Shown here: piece by piece, positions 55,153-64,000 of the stretch
Layout: every line of letters begins with the position of its first letter
Numbering within the stretch: position 1 is the first letter of the stretch
DNA from: CAXBNB01 sp040151475
GTDB lineage: Bacteria > Bacteroidota > Bacteroidia > Cytophagales > Cyclobacteriaceae
Assembly: GCF_040151475.1 (NCBI RefSeq)
Contig: NZ_JBDKWG010000138.1
Span: 62,001-126,000, forward strand
DNA length: 64,000 nucleotides
Reading direction: 5' to 3'
The notes under the pieces: model-generated
Database searches by the model: none
What the model was told of the DNA's origin: nothing
What the model saw: the letters and a program-made list of their open reading frames with translations, nothing else
Program-made: the position numbers and the translations under genes

Positions 55153-55199
55153 TGCACAATCTTAGGCTTTGCTACAGAGCTATACAAAACCAACCGTGA
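55153..55199 (+). pseudogene. 3' remnant of the IS5-family transposase
   Basis: After the IS3 element the frame resumes: C (53917) plus TG gives Leu, then HNLRLCYRAIQNQP and a TGA stop. Joined to the 5' part it restores a natural C-terminus (KIAAALHNLRLCYRAIQNQP), which shows the insertion was precise. Confidence 0.85.
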
Positions 55200-55229
55200 T
55201 AAGGTTTATTTATTTATTCTAAAGAATTT

Positions 55230-58200
55230 CTATTTTGAACTTGTCTTAACATTCTTTTTACTCTCTGCTATTTGCTTTTCAACCAAATCCTCATTTTCAG
55301 AAGTACCAACGGCAATAATACAAGCTGCCACTCGATCTGAAGGTTTAGTAGTAAATGGAATGTTCAGTAAGAGGGTTTTTAACTGATCGGTAGTAAGTTT
55401 TTTCTTTTTGTAATAGCCGAATAAGTCACTTATATCCTTGGGATTACTATATCTACTTTTTCCTCTAAGATCATTTAAGTCTGGCTGAATCATAATTATA
55501 AATTTATCCATCCAGGAGCTATAGTCGATAATTTCTTCGTTGAAGATATTATGTGAAATATGGCTTTTCAATTTTTTAACAACACTTAATCTTTCATCAT
55601 CTATATTTTTGTCTTTTTGGTAGTACTGAACAAGCTTGGTAAGAAGAGTGAGTGCTCTCTTTTTCTTGTTGGGTAACAGAGTAATTTCTTGCTTTTCGAT
55701 CATCCCAAGATAGGATTTCATTAAATACTTGGAATCGTTACTCCATTCGGATTCCCTAGCCGTTGGCAGAGTACTTGAAAGCTTTTCGCAAATTTCAGAC
55801 AAGTCGTTCAGCACAGCATTGTTGCTGTCAATGAAAATCCACTTCGGTGCTCTTGATGAAGTACCTCGAAAAGAAAAGAATCCAAAATTCTCCTCGCTCT
55901 CCAGTATGCTCACCTTACAACTAACAGTTGCATATATTTTTTTGTAATAGTCATAAACGTCTGTTTTGATCAAAGGAGTATCGCTATATACAAGGTTTCT
56001 CACTGGTTCAAAAGCATCATTGATGCCATCCCAGTTTTCATCTGAACTACGATAGTCTTCAAATTCTTTAATGAAATCTTTGGCATCAATCGTTTCCTCA
56101 TTTACTTGATCGATAAGTTCTTCTGGAATGTCCAAATTCGATCCAATCAGATAGTCAGCCATAAAACTGATTCTTATTAACCTTTTGTCTGCCTTTAGTG
56201 CAAAAGCAGGTGAATCTTTGGGCCAATATGCCTTGATTTTAGTGTGTGGACTATCCATTCGATCTAGTCTACCAATCCGCTGTTCTGCAATTCTCAAAAC
56301 GGAGGGCATATCCAAAAGAACTACGGCTGAAGCCTGCTGGAGATTGACTCCTTCTGCCATCGCATCTGAGCAAAGTGCCAGTTCGTTTTTCGCCAATGAC
56401 CCAAGTTCAAAAATTTTAATAACCTTGCTCTTAGACCGCTGACTACCTCCAGTCACAACATGGGTTTTAAATTTAAGTTTCTTATTATCCGCCAGGCATT
56501 GAAGGTAATAGAGAGTAATCAGTGAGCTATCGAATGCTAAAACAAGATCATGACTCTTGAACAGATTGCAGATGGTTTCGAGTTTTGACATCTCTCTGGC
56601 ATTTGATATTTTGCGAGTAAGAGATAATATCTCTTTGTATATATTGATTTCATTTAATAGCTCTTCTACATATCGATTTTCTTCCTTTAGATAATCTGGA
56701 AGCAACTCCCTTTTAAAATCGGATTTAGGAAGCTTTCCCTTAGCAGCCAATATCTGCAATGTCCCGATAATATTACCAGTATCTTTTTTTTTGCTTTTGG
56801 GAATGTTGAATTCATTAAATGCCTCCTCACTTCCTATTAGATGTTCGACTACAGCTGCCCCTGAAGATCTAAGCTTCGATTGAATTTGATAGCGAGCCAA
56901 GGCCTTTGCTATTGTCATCCTTTTTGCTAACTCTCTTTCCTGATCATCAATGGACTCATAAGGCAAAAGTAATTTTCGAAGATTGATCAATCCTTTGAGG
57001 TTATTTGTGAGTTCATTGATCTTTAATGCTATCAATATATCCTTTTTCGTTTCACCCGTTTTATAAATTTTTGGGTCGTGGATAGGATAACTACATTGCT
57101 TGCCTTCTCTATTTAAGTAAACTTCTGGTTCTTTTTTGATTAGTTTGTTTAGCTGTTTTTTAGTTCTACGAACCGTGAATTTTCGGATGTAAGACCTGAG
57201 TAATTTGGTCTGTTCGGTTGTTACGAGCCCTTTCTGTCTTCTGAGCCTTTTGTACTCCATGAGCTCGTCATCACCCAAGTTATCAATATCCAAAAGTTCA
57301 ATCAATCGAAGAAGATCCTCTGCTTTTTTATTAATTGGTGTCGCTGTTGCCAAAATGGAACAATCGGCCAAAGAACTTTTTAGTGAAATACTTCTGGCTG
57401 ATTTTGGGTTAAGATAGTTATGAGCTTCATCAATAATTAGAATATTAGTATTTCTCAATTCACTAATGATTCGTTCATATTTATTACTATTTGAAAAGCT
57501 CAGAACTCCACTGGAAATTGGGGCAGATTGGCTTAGATGTATCTTTTCGAATTCTTTGATCCAATTGTCACGAACAATTGGTGGACAAATAATTTTTGAA
57601 TAAGTCTGATCTCCTTTGCCTAACTGCCATCTTCTACTAACCAATGCCAACTCTAAACATGCAAGCAATTTAGTTTTACCTGATCCCGTAGGGTCAGCTA
57701 CCAAAACATTTCCCTGATTATCCAGTATATGAATGGCTTGGCTTATCGCCATCCATTGGCTCGGCCATAATTTTATATCATTTAAGTATTTGAATGCTTC
57801 TGGATATTCCTTTATCCAATTTCCTTCAATAAGTTCCGAGATGGCTCTACTCAAAGCCTCCTGCCAAATTACTGGCTTAAGCAATTGATTCAAAAGATCA
57901 ACGATCCCGGTATAAGGTGAACTTTCTTCATAAAAGTTTTCTGCTATTAGCCTGATTGATTCATATTGATTACCATCTTCTTGAGAAACTCGAATATTGG
58001 CCTCTTTTTGTTTGGTCAATCCATTTTTGCTTAAGTTGGAAGAACCCAGCCAAGCATGATTATCTCCGATATATAATTTCGCATGCATTTTTTCTGAAAT
58101 GCGAAACTCAATTGTTTTGGCCTCAATTTCATTTAACAGGTTAATTATTCCCCCGGATAGCAAAGGTGAAATGCGCCGTTCGTTAAGCCAATAATCATTT

Positions 58201-58529
58201 ATCTCCTGTGAGAATTCTTTGACAGACCACTTTTTTCTTTGATAAACATTTGGCTCGAAACCAATGGCTATCCTTATCTTTTTACTGGAGAGTTTTGGTA
58301 ACTTATCATAGAGGTCAATAAGATACGAGAGTGAGGTAAACCCAGTAATTACGAGGAATTCGGTGGATTTCTCAATATCCTCTAAAAGTATGTCTTCAAT
58401 TTTTCGATAATGAGGGTGTGGTAGATTAAGGGGAAATTCATTTTGAGGTGGCCATTTTTTGCCACTGAAATCAATACCAAGCTGGCCTTCTCGATTTTCT
58501 ATAGGTGGTCTATTGTTTTCATTTTTCAA
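55230..58529 (-). CDS. PLD-nuclease and SNF2-type helicase fusion, probable defence protein
   Basis: The 1099-residue protein has an N-terminal phospholipase D-like domain (about 35-200) with HAKLYIGDNHAWLGSSNLS, a half-HKD motif of nuclease-type PLD. The SNF2/superfamily 2 helicase core (about 255-770) has Walker A ADPTGSGKTKL (about 277), DEAH (about 367), ATATP, and the C-terminal motif EGVNLQQAS then QRIGRLDRMDS. The remaining ~330 residues are helical and unassigned. One active PLD half usually means a dimer. This mix of nuclease and motor is common in antiphage proteins (DISARM and Dpd have separate PLD and SNF2 subunits). It follows the STAND gene by 110 bp on the same strand. Confidence 0.85.
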   Translation of the reverse strand: MKNENNRPPIENREGQLGIDFSGKKWPPQNEFPLNLPHPHYRKIEDILLEDIEKSTEFLVITGFTSLSYLIDLYDKLPKLSSKKIRIAIGFEPNVYQRKKWSVKEFSQEINDYWLNERRISPLLSGGIINLLNEIEAKTIEFRISEKMHAKLYIGDNHAWLGSSNLSKNGLTKQKEANIRVSQEDGNQYESIRLIAENFYEESSPYTGIVDLLNQLLKPVIWQEALSRAISELIEGNWIKEYPEAFKYLNDIKLWPSQWMAISQAIHILDNQGNVLVADPTGSGKTKLLACLELALVSRRWQLGKGDQTYSKIICPPIVRDNWIKEFEKIHLSQSAPISSGVLSFSNSNKYERIISELRNTNILIIDEAHNYLNPKSARSISLKSSLADCSILATATPINKKAEDLLRLIELLDIDNLGDDELMEYKRLRRQKGLVTTEQTKLLRSYIRKFTVRRTKKQLNKLIKKEPEVYLNREGKQCSYPIHDPKIYKTGETKKDILIALKINELTNNLKGLINLRKLLLPYESIDDQERELAKRMTIAKALARYQIQSKLRSSGAAVVEHLIGSEEAFNEFNIPKSKKKDTGNIIGTLQILAAKGKLPKSDFKRELLPDYLKEENRYVEELLNEINIYKEILSLTRKISNAREMSKLETICNLFKSHDLVLAFDSSLITLYYLQCLADNKKLKFKTHVVTGGSQRSKSKVIKIFELGSLAKNELALCSDAMAEGVNLQQASAVVLLDMPSVLRIAEQRIGRLDRMDSPHTKIKAYWPKDSPAFALKADKRLIRISFMADYLIGSNLDIPEELIDQVNEETIDAKDFIKEFEDYRSSDENWDGINDAFEPVRNLVYSDTPLIKTDVYDYYKKIYATVSCKVSILESEENFGFFSFRGTSSRAPKWIFIDSNNAVLNDLSEICEKLSSTLPTARESEWSNDSKYLMKSYLGMIEKQEITLLPNKKKRALTLLTKLVQYYQKDKNIDDERLSVVKKLKSHISHNIFNEEIIDYSSWMDKFIIMIQPDLNDLRGKSRYSNPKDISDLFGYYKKKKLTTDQLKTLLLNIPFTTKPSDRVAACIIAVGTSENEDLVEKQIAESKKNVKTSSK

Positions 58530-58639
58530 ACCTAAAATACCAGGTTATTCATATTGGAAAATTACTAAATAATTGTGAGTCCAACGATAGATATAGGCTA
58601 TTTTAACTTTCAAGAGTCTTAGATGTCACAGATTATATT

Positions 58640-61600
58640 CTACCAATTCGGAGTAATAAATTTCCTTTTTCTTTCCAAATCACCACTCTGTTTTGCTGTG
58701 TCGATTCTTTCGTTTATATATTCTTTAATAGGAATGAGCTTATACCCTGAATCCATTTTTTCAACAATATTCTTAATACGAGTCCATTGTGTAGCTCTTC
58801 TATCTCCCCAGTTAACATCCCCCATTACAACACTCTGTTCGGGCAACCAGTTAATCTCCACGAAAGATTTAATATCTGAATTCGTTTGAAGATATTTCGT
58901 TAATACCTCTTCAAAAAGGTTATTAACACTATTAACAACAACATCTATAATTATTGACACTTTCTTTGGGTTTCTATAATGAGCATCAATAAATCTAAGC
59001 AAGTACTGTTCAGCTTTGCCTCTATTGTCACGTAGATTCTTAAAGAAGACATTCATGAAGTGTCCCCCAATATGGTGATAAGATTTTTTTTCTATCACAA
59101 TGTTAAGTACTTGATCAAGTATTTTCGAATAATCAGGCAATACCCAAACTACAGTCAATTCTCGGTGTTCACGAAAAGAATGATGTTGCCCATCCTTGAA
59201 AATATCATATATGTATTCGATGAAAAAATCAGAGTCTCGTTCTGTAAGAACCTTCAATCCTGAACCATCATGATCATAATGAGAACTCGTCCTATGCCCC
59301 TTACTTTGTTGGTATAAATACGCCTTCTTTAATAAAGAAGTATCAACAATTGATGCGGTAACTTCTTGAAAGAAATCAAACCCTAAAGTGAAATTTAAAT
59401 TTTCTTCTTCAGCTTTGTATAGAACCTTTCTAAGCAAATTCTCATATAGATTAGGATCCCGCTTTAGATATTTTTCAAATGGTTTGAAGCTTATGTAGTA
59501 CCCTTCAGACAAATCATCGTAGGTTTGGTATAAGCGACTCAATTGTTTTTCATCTATGTTTTCCTCTGACATAGAACCCAAGTACTCAATTTTCCATAGA
59601 TCGGGAGCCTTGTCGTTATGAAGAGAATTCCAAAACTTTTCTCGAAGTACTTTAGACTTTGAGAGGTCTTTTATTGTTCTACTGGGATAGAATCTGGAGA
59701 CCCTCTCGTTTAAAATAATTTCTTTTAAGAATTGGAAACCAAGTTTTTGATTGGTGTTGAAGGTTTCATCAAGGACTATATCAAGAGTATCCCAAAAACC
59801 TTCTTTGTTATGAAAAGCATCCCAATCCCGTCCATCAACCAAGAAACCAATAAATTCTTTAAATCCCTTAACAGAGTTGAATTTCAATGAATTTCGAATG
59901 TCCTGTTCCTTAAGAATTCTAAATTCATTCCAATCATCAAATTCATATTTTTCCTTTCCGAGAAAATGATTCCAATCTGATTTTTTCAACCATTCAAATT
60001 TTTTACTGGAAAATTGCCGCTTCCATTCTACAAACTCTGGTGGTATGATTTCATTCTTCTTTGACCATGAAATCAATTCGTGAACATATTGACAATGTTT
60101 AAATGATTCCAGACTTAGGTTTTTTTCCACAATAGATATGATATACTGCAAATCATAATTGAAGATTTCTTTGTTAAAGTCCAGATGCTCTCTTTGATGA
60201 GACATTAAGACTTCAAAACATTCCTCATGAAAACCTGAAAACAAGGAGGCTAATGCTTGCCAAATTCTTTTTCGAATTTGCTCAGTCGGTTTATAAAACT
60301 GCAGCGGGTATCTATATATTGAAATAGCATTACCTCTGGCACTCTTATATTGCTGAAACTGATATTGCAATAATTTTTTTGATACAGCAATAAAACTTAA
60401 GGAAATAAGTCGATCTTGACTAGAAATCCCCTTTTCAAAAAAATCCATGAGGACTTTATGCCTTGGCAACCCGTAATCTTCATCATCATAATCTATGGAA
60501 AACATCTCATCAATCTTCTTAATGAGCTCAGGTAAATGTTGAGGGTTTTTTCGCACATATCCAAATGACAATTCCAATACATCTAATAACTTATTACCGG
60601 ATATCCCCATAAACTCTCCCAATAACTTTATATAGTTATTTTGATCATAGCTAAAATCATTAGTTTCATATTTCACAACTAATACTTTGCTATTGACAGC
60701 TGGGAGACTCTCAATTTGATCAAATACATATGATAACGCTTCATCCTGTAAATAAAACCAGAAGTGATCGAGATAGTGGAACACCTTATCAACTCCTTGC
60801 AGCCTAACTTTGAACCAGAAAGACTTAAGGCTAACCTTGAGTTTCTCCATTACATTTTCATAACCAAATGTGTTATTTGCCGGTATTACAGTATCCCTAA
60901 ACTTGGAAGTTATTCCATCAAAGTAATTTTCTAAAAGGCTCTCGAATGAAAGAAGTTGGTCTTTGATAAATACTTTATAAAAAAAGAAAGTGCTTACGTT
61001 CTGTTCAGCAATTTTCACATGTTCAAATTTCAGTTCAACTAATTCCAATTTCTCAAGACGATCAATAGACTGAACAAAATCTGTTTTTGAAATGGCAAAA
61101 ATCTTCGTAATCCTATTAAGTAAAACGGAATCTGTATATGGAATTGAATAGAAAAATGAAATAATTCCTAGCACTTGCAAAACACATTTCTCGCTAAAGG
61201 CATCTTCGTCGTGAATGAAAGAACCGAAATAATGATCGAATAAATCTGACACATCATAAAGTGCATCAATTTTTTGTTCTTTGATTGCTAGTAAAGCGAC
61301 CATTATTGCCAGACGAGGGTTTCCGTTAGCAATTTCAAAGATTTTGTTATGGTAGCGAGAATTAGTAATCTTGAAGGGATCTGATTCAATGATTTCTTTT
61401 ATTTCTTCATCCTTAAATTTTTGGAGATGGAATACATTGAAATTGAACGACATCAGAACATTGCTTACTTCACTCAAAGCATAGTCCCTCACAGTGAGCA
61501 GTACTTTTAACTTTGATGGAAAATACTGTAAAAATCCCAATACCTGAGAAAATCTATCATACCGATTTACGTCATCAATAAAGAGTACGGTATGTGATGA

Positions 61601-62383
61601 ATCAGAGACATATTGATTCAAGTCTGCAAGAATATCCGCATCCTTATTTACGATAGCATAGGACTTAAAATCATCATTATCAGATAAGAATTCTTTTATA
61701 CATTCAAGTGCCAATCTGGTTTTTCCGACACCTGGAGGACCTGATAAAATTAGGAGGTGGTGATTGTTCAATAAACTCTTAGTGCTTTCCAATTCACCTT
61801 TCCGATGTTTGAATTCATTATCTAAAGGAGTTGCAATTCTTTGAGAACTATTGTTATAGTTTTTAACAAACTGATCCAATGAAATTATTTGTCCAGTATC
61901 AAGGGGTAGGCCAAGATATTCACTAGCCAGATTTCTATGATGAAGGTAAATTTCAGATGAAAGTCTACTGAGTCCATAAATTGAAACAGAGGTGTAATCG
62001 TTATAACAGTTAATTGCCTTCAGAAGTTGTTCGGTTTCTTTTGTGGATAAATCTGAATTGAAGCATAATACAACTTCTCTAATTTTGGATTTTTTTATAC
62101 CTGTTTTGTTTTCATCAAAACATTTATGGATATCACCTAAGAGCTTTTCAAAAAGCCCCTTATCGAAAGTGGTTGCTTCCATAAATAGATAATCTCCATT
62201 TGCAAGTAGAAGAAATGAATCTGGAGTTCCTTTTCTTGTTTTTTGCTTATTTGGAACACTGCCTCTGCGAGAGTAAGCCTTGTAGTTTTGATTTCTTAAT
62301 ATCAGAAACATATCACATAGTTCCTGAAAAATATCTCCGTTAACTTGAAGTAGTCGATCAGATATATGTTGAAGCTTACTCAT
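58640..62383 (-). CDS. Large STAND NTPase with N-terminal nuclease-like domain, probable antiphage protein
   Basis: The 1247-residue protein begins with a restriction-endonuclease-like domain (about 10-165). It has GTPDSFLLL then YLFMEATT, a PD-ExT variant of the PD-(D/E)xK site. A STAND/AAA NTPase follows: Walker A LSGPPGVGKTRLALE (about 215-228), Walker B HTVLFIDDVNR (about 263-272), and a sensor Arg in LLTVRDYAL. The remaining 850 residues are helical repeats, probably the target-sensing part. This is the layout of Avs-type immune ATPases that sense phage proteins and cut DNA, but I cannot place it in an Avs class. The island position supports defence. Confidence 0.8.
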   Translation of the reverse strand: MSKLQHISDRLLQVNGDIFQELCDMFLILRNQNYKAYSRRGSVPNKQKTRKGTPDSFLLLANGDYLFMEATTFDKGLFEKLLGDIHKCFDENKTGIKKSKIREVVLCFNSDLSTKETEQLLKAINCYNDYTSVSIYGLSRLSSEIYLHHRNLASEYLGLPLDTGQIISLDQFVKNYNNSSQRIATPLDNEFKHRKGELESTKSLLNNHHLLILSGPPGVGKTRLALECIKEFLSDNDDFKSYAIVNKDADILADLNQYVSDSSHTVLFIDDVNRYDRFSQVLGFLQYFPSKLKVLLTVRDYALSEVSNVLMSFNFNVFHLQKFKDEEIKEIIESDPFKITNSRYHNKIFEIANGNPRLAIMVALLAIKEQKIDALYDVSDLFDHYFGSFIHDEDAFSEKCVLQVLGIISFFYSIPYTDSVLLNRITKIFAISKTDFVQSIDRLEKLELVELKFEHVKIAEQNVSTFFFYKVFIKDQLLSFESLLENYFDGITSKFRDTVIPANNTFGYENVMEKLKVSLKSFWFKVRLQGVDKVFHYLDHFWFYLQDEALSYVFDQIESLPAVNSKVLVVKYETNDFSYDQNNYIKLLGEFMGISGNKLLDVLELSFGYVRKNPQHLPELIKKIDEMFSIDYDDEDYGLPRHKVLMDFFEKGISSQDRLISLSFIAVSKKLLQYQFQQYKSARGNAISIYRYPLQFYKPTEQIRKRIWQALASLFSGFHEECFEVLMSHQREHLDFNKEIFNYDLQYIISIVEKNLSLESFKHCQYVHELISWSKKNEIIPPEFVEWKRQFSSKKFEWLKKSDWNHFLGKEKYEFDDWNEFRILKEQDIRNSLKFNSVKGFKEFIGFLVDGRDWDAFHNKEGFWDTLDIVLDETFNTNQKLGFQFLKEIILNERVSRFYPSRTIKDLSKSKVLREKFWNSLHNDKAPDLWKIEYLGSMSEENIDEKQLSRLYQTYDDLSEGYYISFKPFEKYLKRDPNLYENLLRKVLYKAEEENLNFTLGFDFFQEVTASIVDTSLLKKAYLYQQSKGHRTSSHYDHDGSGLKVLTERDSDFFIEYIYDIFKDGQHHSFREHRELTVVWVLPDYSKILDQVLNIVIEKKSYHHIGGHFMNVFFKNLRDNRGKAEQYLLRFIDAHYRNPKKVSIIIDVVVNSVNNLFEEVLTKYLQTNSDIKSFVEINWLPEQSVVMGDVNWGDRRATQWTRIKNIVEKMDSGYKLIPIKEYINERIDTAKQSGDLERKRKFITPNW

Positions 62384-62503
62384 ATTTGATCAATGTAAAA
62401 GAAAAATTATTATTTTCTTTCTTTTATAGCATGAATTACGGTTAACGGAAATAACATTAATTTGATTACTCAATTATTATCCAAGTATAGCCTAATTAGT
62501 TAC

Positions 62504-63538
62504 TTACTTTGACTCAGGGAATTCCAGTCCCCATTCCCATTCTACGCTATTGAGTTTGACAACAAATTCATTGATCAGTGTAATCAAATCGTCAAAGGAT
62601 GGTGAGTCACCATAGATCATTTGCTCTTGCATGGTTTTATAGTCAGCTTTCCATGCTTGGACATACTCCTGCGGAGGAATAGGATTGATGTGCTTGGGAG
62701 CATGATGATTGTAGTCCACTCCTCCTAATCTGGTAAAGGCATGTCTGTGCGCCACAATCGTTTCGTAGAGTTCTTTGTCATGAATTGCTTTATCGGCAAA
62801 TATTGTTTGGGACAGCTGGTATATATCGTACAAGTGGCGGCTTAGGCGATCTACTCTGATTTTGTCAGTTGGTCGCTGAAATTCTTCGTGCAGTAAAAAG
62901 GCCTTCTCGAGCAGCGTTCTTTCTGGATTTACGGTAGGGATGTCTATGACTCCTTGTGCAAAGTCCTTGTCGGCATAATGTTCATCAACTAGGGATGAAA
63001 ATGTTTGTACACTAAAAGGTTCTCTCAATGAACGACAACCGATCTCAACCTGTACTCTAGGCTGCATGTATCCTGGTGAGTCAATGACATTGGGATAGTA
63101 GATCTCAATGATCCTTGGATTTTGATCGCTGGACATAGGAGCTACAATCTCAAATCTGACGTCAGTCAGTCCCTTTTCTTTGAATTGGGCTTCTAGTTCA
63201 GGGTAAAAAACATCCGAGATATATTCACTTGCCTTCTTTCTTAAATTGGTTCGTTTACTTTTTGTAAGTTCACCTTCAAAACCAAAAAAACTTCGATCAA
63301 CAGCCAGATCCACATCTTCCGAAAACCGATCAATGAGTCCCCATGCTTTGCTCAAAGAAGTACCACCTTTGAATACCAAATAGTTGCCGACTTCCATCTC
63401 GAAAATGATGGCCAATGTTTGTACTACCCACCAGTCTTTCTCAACTGCAAAAGGTGCCATGCCAGTATTAGCCGCAATCTCCCCATAAATGACAGCCTTA
63501 TTTGCTTTGGGTATAGAATGGAAATTTACCAAGCTCAT
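62504..63538 (-). CDS. AbiEii-type nucleotidyltransferase toxin
   Basis: From ATG 63538 the protein has 344 residues; this start gives a 4-bp ATGA overlap with the upstream antitoxin gene, whereas the ATG at 63574 would overlap by 40 bp. It has the nucleotidyltransferase motif FKGGTSLSKAWGLIDRFSED, then VDLAVDR, which binds the NTP and metals in the AbiEii/AbiGii family. PERTLLEKAFLLHEE and RLSRHLYDIYQL are also typical. Such toxins add nucleotides to tRNA or other targets and stop growth after phage attack. The cognate antitoxin is encoded just upstream. Confidence 0.9.
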   Translation of the reverse strand: MSLVNFHSIPKANKAVIYGEIAANTGMAPFAVEKDWWVVQTLAIIFEMEVGNYLVFKGGTSLSKAWGLIDRFSEDVDLAVDRSFFGFEGELTKSKRTNLRKKASEYISDVFYPELEAQFKEKGLTDVRFEIVAPMSSDQNPRIIEIYYPNVIDSPGYMQPRVQVEIGCRSLREPFSVQTFSSLVDEHYADKDFAQGVIDIPTVNPERTLLEKAFLLHEEFQRPTDKIRVDRLSRHLYDIYQLSQTIFADKAIHDKELYETIVAHRHAFTRLGGVDYNHHAPKHINPIPPQEYVQAWKADYKTMQEQMIYGDSPSFDDLITLINEFVVKLNSVEWEWGLEFPESK

Positions 63539-64000
63539 TGCTGAATGGCTTTTTGCATTATTTTTCGTATCCAAACTGGTGCTAGCTTTAAATCATGTGC
63601 CAGGTCTTTTTGATTTTCCTTCTTAAGAAGTGCAAGTATTTTCAATTCCTCTTCTGCACTTATCTTATCCTTTCCAATTTCTCTAAGTGCCTGTATTACC
63701 AGGCTACTTATTTCGCCTTTTGCCAAAAGTGTTTTTGGGGTAGTCTTTTTTAATTTGATACTCCTCTTGCTTAATTTGATCTCTCTTGGAGCTCCATCGG
63801 TAAGAAAAACAAGTTTTATTGGTATTTGAGTACTCAATCCCAGTGCATTCAGGGCATATACTCCTGTTGGAACTAAACGAATTTTATCTCTCTTTGCAAT
63901 TCCCGTGGCTACTTCCTCCGCTGAGGGGAGTACTTCTCCTATGTAAGGATCGATTTTTGGGCGCACGTATATTCCTTGTGCGACTCTTTTAATTGCTCCT
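63535..64000 (-). CDS. AbiEi-like antitoxin (DUF6088), N-terminus beyond the window
   Basis: The frame is open to the window end and has no stop upstream, so the protein continues beyond 64000; a GTG at 63966 is not the true start. The visible part (GAIKRVAQGIYVRPKIDPY, then LPSAEEVATGIA and VYALNALGLSTQIP) matches the DUF6088/AbiEi-type antitoxin, with a winged-helix N-terminus outside the window. It overlaps the toxin gene by 4 bp (ATGA). It probably represses the operon and blocks the toxin. Confidence 0.85.
   Translation of the reverse strand, partial: GAIKRVAQGIYVRPKIDPYIGEVLPSAEEVATGIAKRDKIRLVPTGVYALNALGLSTQIPIKLVFLTDGAPREIKLSKRSIKLKKTTPKTLLAKGEISSLVIQALREIGKDKISAEEELKILALLKKENQKDLAHDLKLAPVWIRKIMQKAIQQ

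Larger units (their letters stand above)
52997..55199 (+). mobile_element. IS5-family element, interrupted by an IS3-family element
   Basis: The ends are inverted repeats (TCACGGT at 52997-53003 and ACCGTGA at 55193-55199) flanked by a possible TA target duplication (52995-52996 and 55200-55201). Without the inner element it would be about 968 bp, normal for this group. The transposase is on the plus strand. It lies between the stops of two convergent genes, so it broke no visible gene. Confidence 0.7.

Noticed and set aside
62504..63574. AbiEii start at 63574
   Set aside because: It would overlap the antitoxin by 40 bp; ATG 63538 gives the usual ATGA coupling.
63535..63966. A complete 143-residue antitoxin
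   Set aside because: The frame stays open to the window end and the upstream residues (GAIKRVAQGIY) match the family, so the gene is partial.

Overview
The window is a piece of a low-GC Bacteroidota chromosome, most like the Cytophagales (marine, gliding-type lineages). The evidence is gene content: type IX secretion parts (PorU sortase, PorV) with a large cargo protein ending in a type IX sorting domain, a FecR/SusC/SusD locus, several Bacteroidota-only families (DUF4293, DUF1599, DUF4974, the DoxX/MauE-like redox membrane protein), and promoter -7 boxes of the TAnnTTTG type. No rRNA, tRNA or CRISPR array was seen. Genus-level assignment is inference.

Layout. 1-8101: two exported amidohydrolases in tandem (the second cut by the window start) and a 1540-residue surface protein with LamG, Fn3-like, parallel beta-helix and HYR-like repeats plus a T9SS C-terminal signal. 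8229-17726: ferrochelatase, two paralogous membrane-anchored helical proteins, beta-carbonic anhydrase, YicC, a large TolB-propeller/outer-membrane protein, a FAD oxidoreductase and an MBL hydrolase. 17794-26166: pssA, porU, porV, a non-zinc M16 peptidase homologue and an MscS channel. 26148-28792: small lineage-specific genes with long non-coding gaps. 28847-43948: housekeeping (lipB, dnaK, htpG, cdaA, folP, dusB, cdsA and others). 44287-52974: an orphan FecR, a SusC/SusD pair, a TAT-like FAD oxidoreductase and a protein with a flavinylation-type SGAT motif plus helical repeats; these read as one nutrient or redox locus. 52997-55199: a nested insertion, an IS3-family element inside the transposase gene of an IS5-family element. 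55230-64000: a defence island, all on the minus strand, with an AbiE-type toxin-antitoxin pair, a giant nuclease-STAND NTPase and a PLD-SNF2 helicase fusion.

Working together. PorU and PorV export and anchor proteins carrying the C-terminal signal seen on the 1540-residue protein. dnaK and htpG share an upstream motif (CGGCTTTA followed by GTGACATRTTGWCA), which suggests joint heat-shock control. cdaA and folP overlap by 4 bp, as do dusB with the EamA transporter gene and the two AbiE genes. The most interesting region is 52997-64000. The STAND and helicase genes look like antiphage proteins, but I cannot assign them to a named system from sequence alone. Second comes the SusCD-flavoprotein operon. 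Several non-coding structures also deserve a look: a 155-bp MITE-like element at 35424-35578, related palindromes near 44100-44200, and an inverted-repeat segment at 28067-28179.
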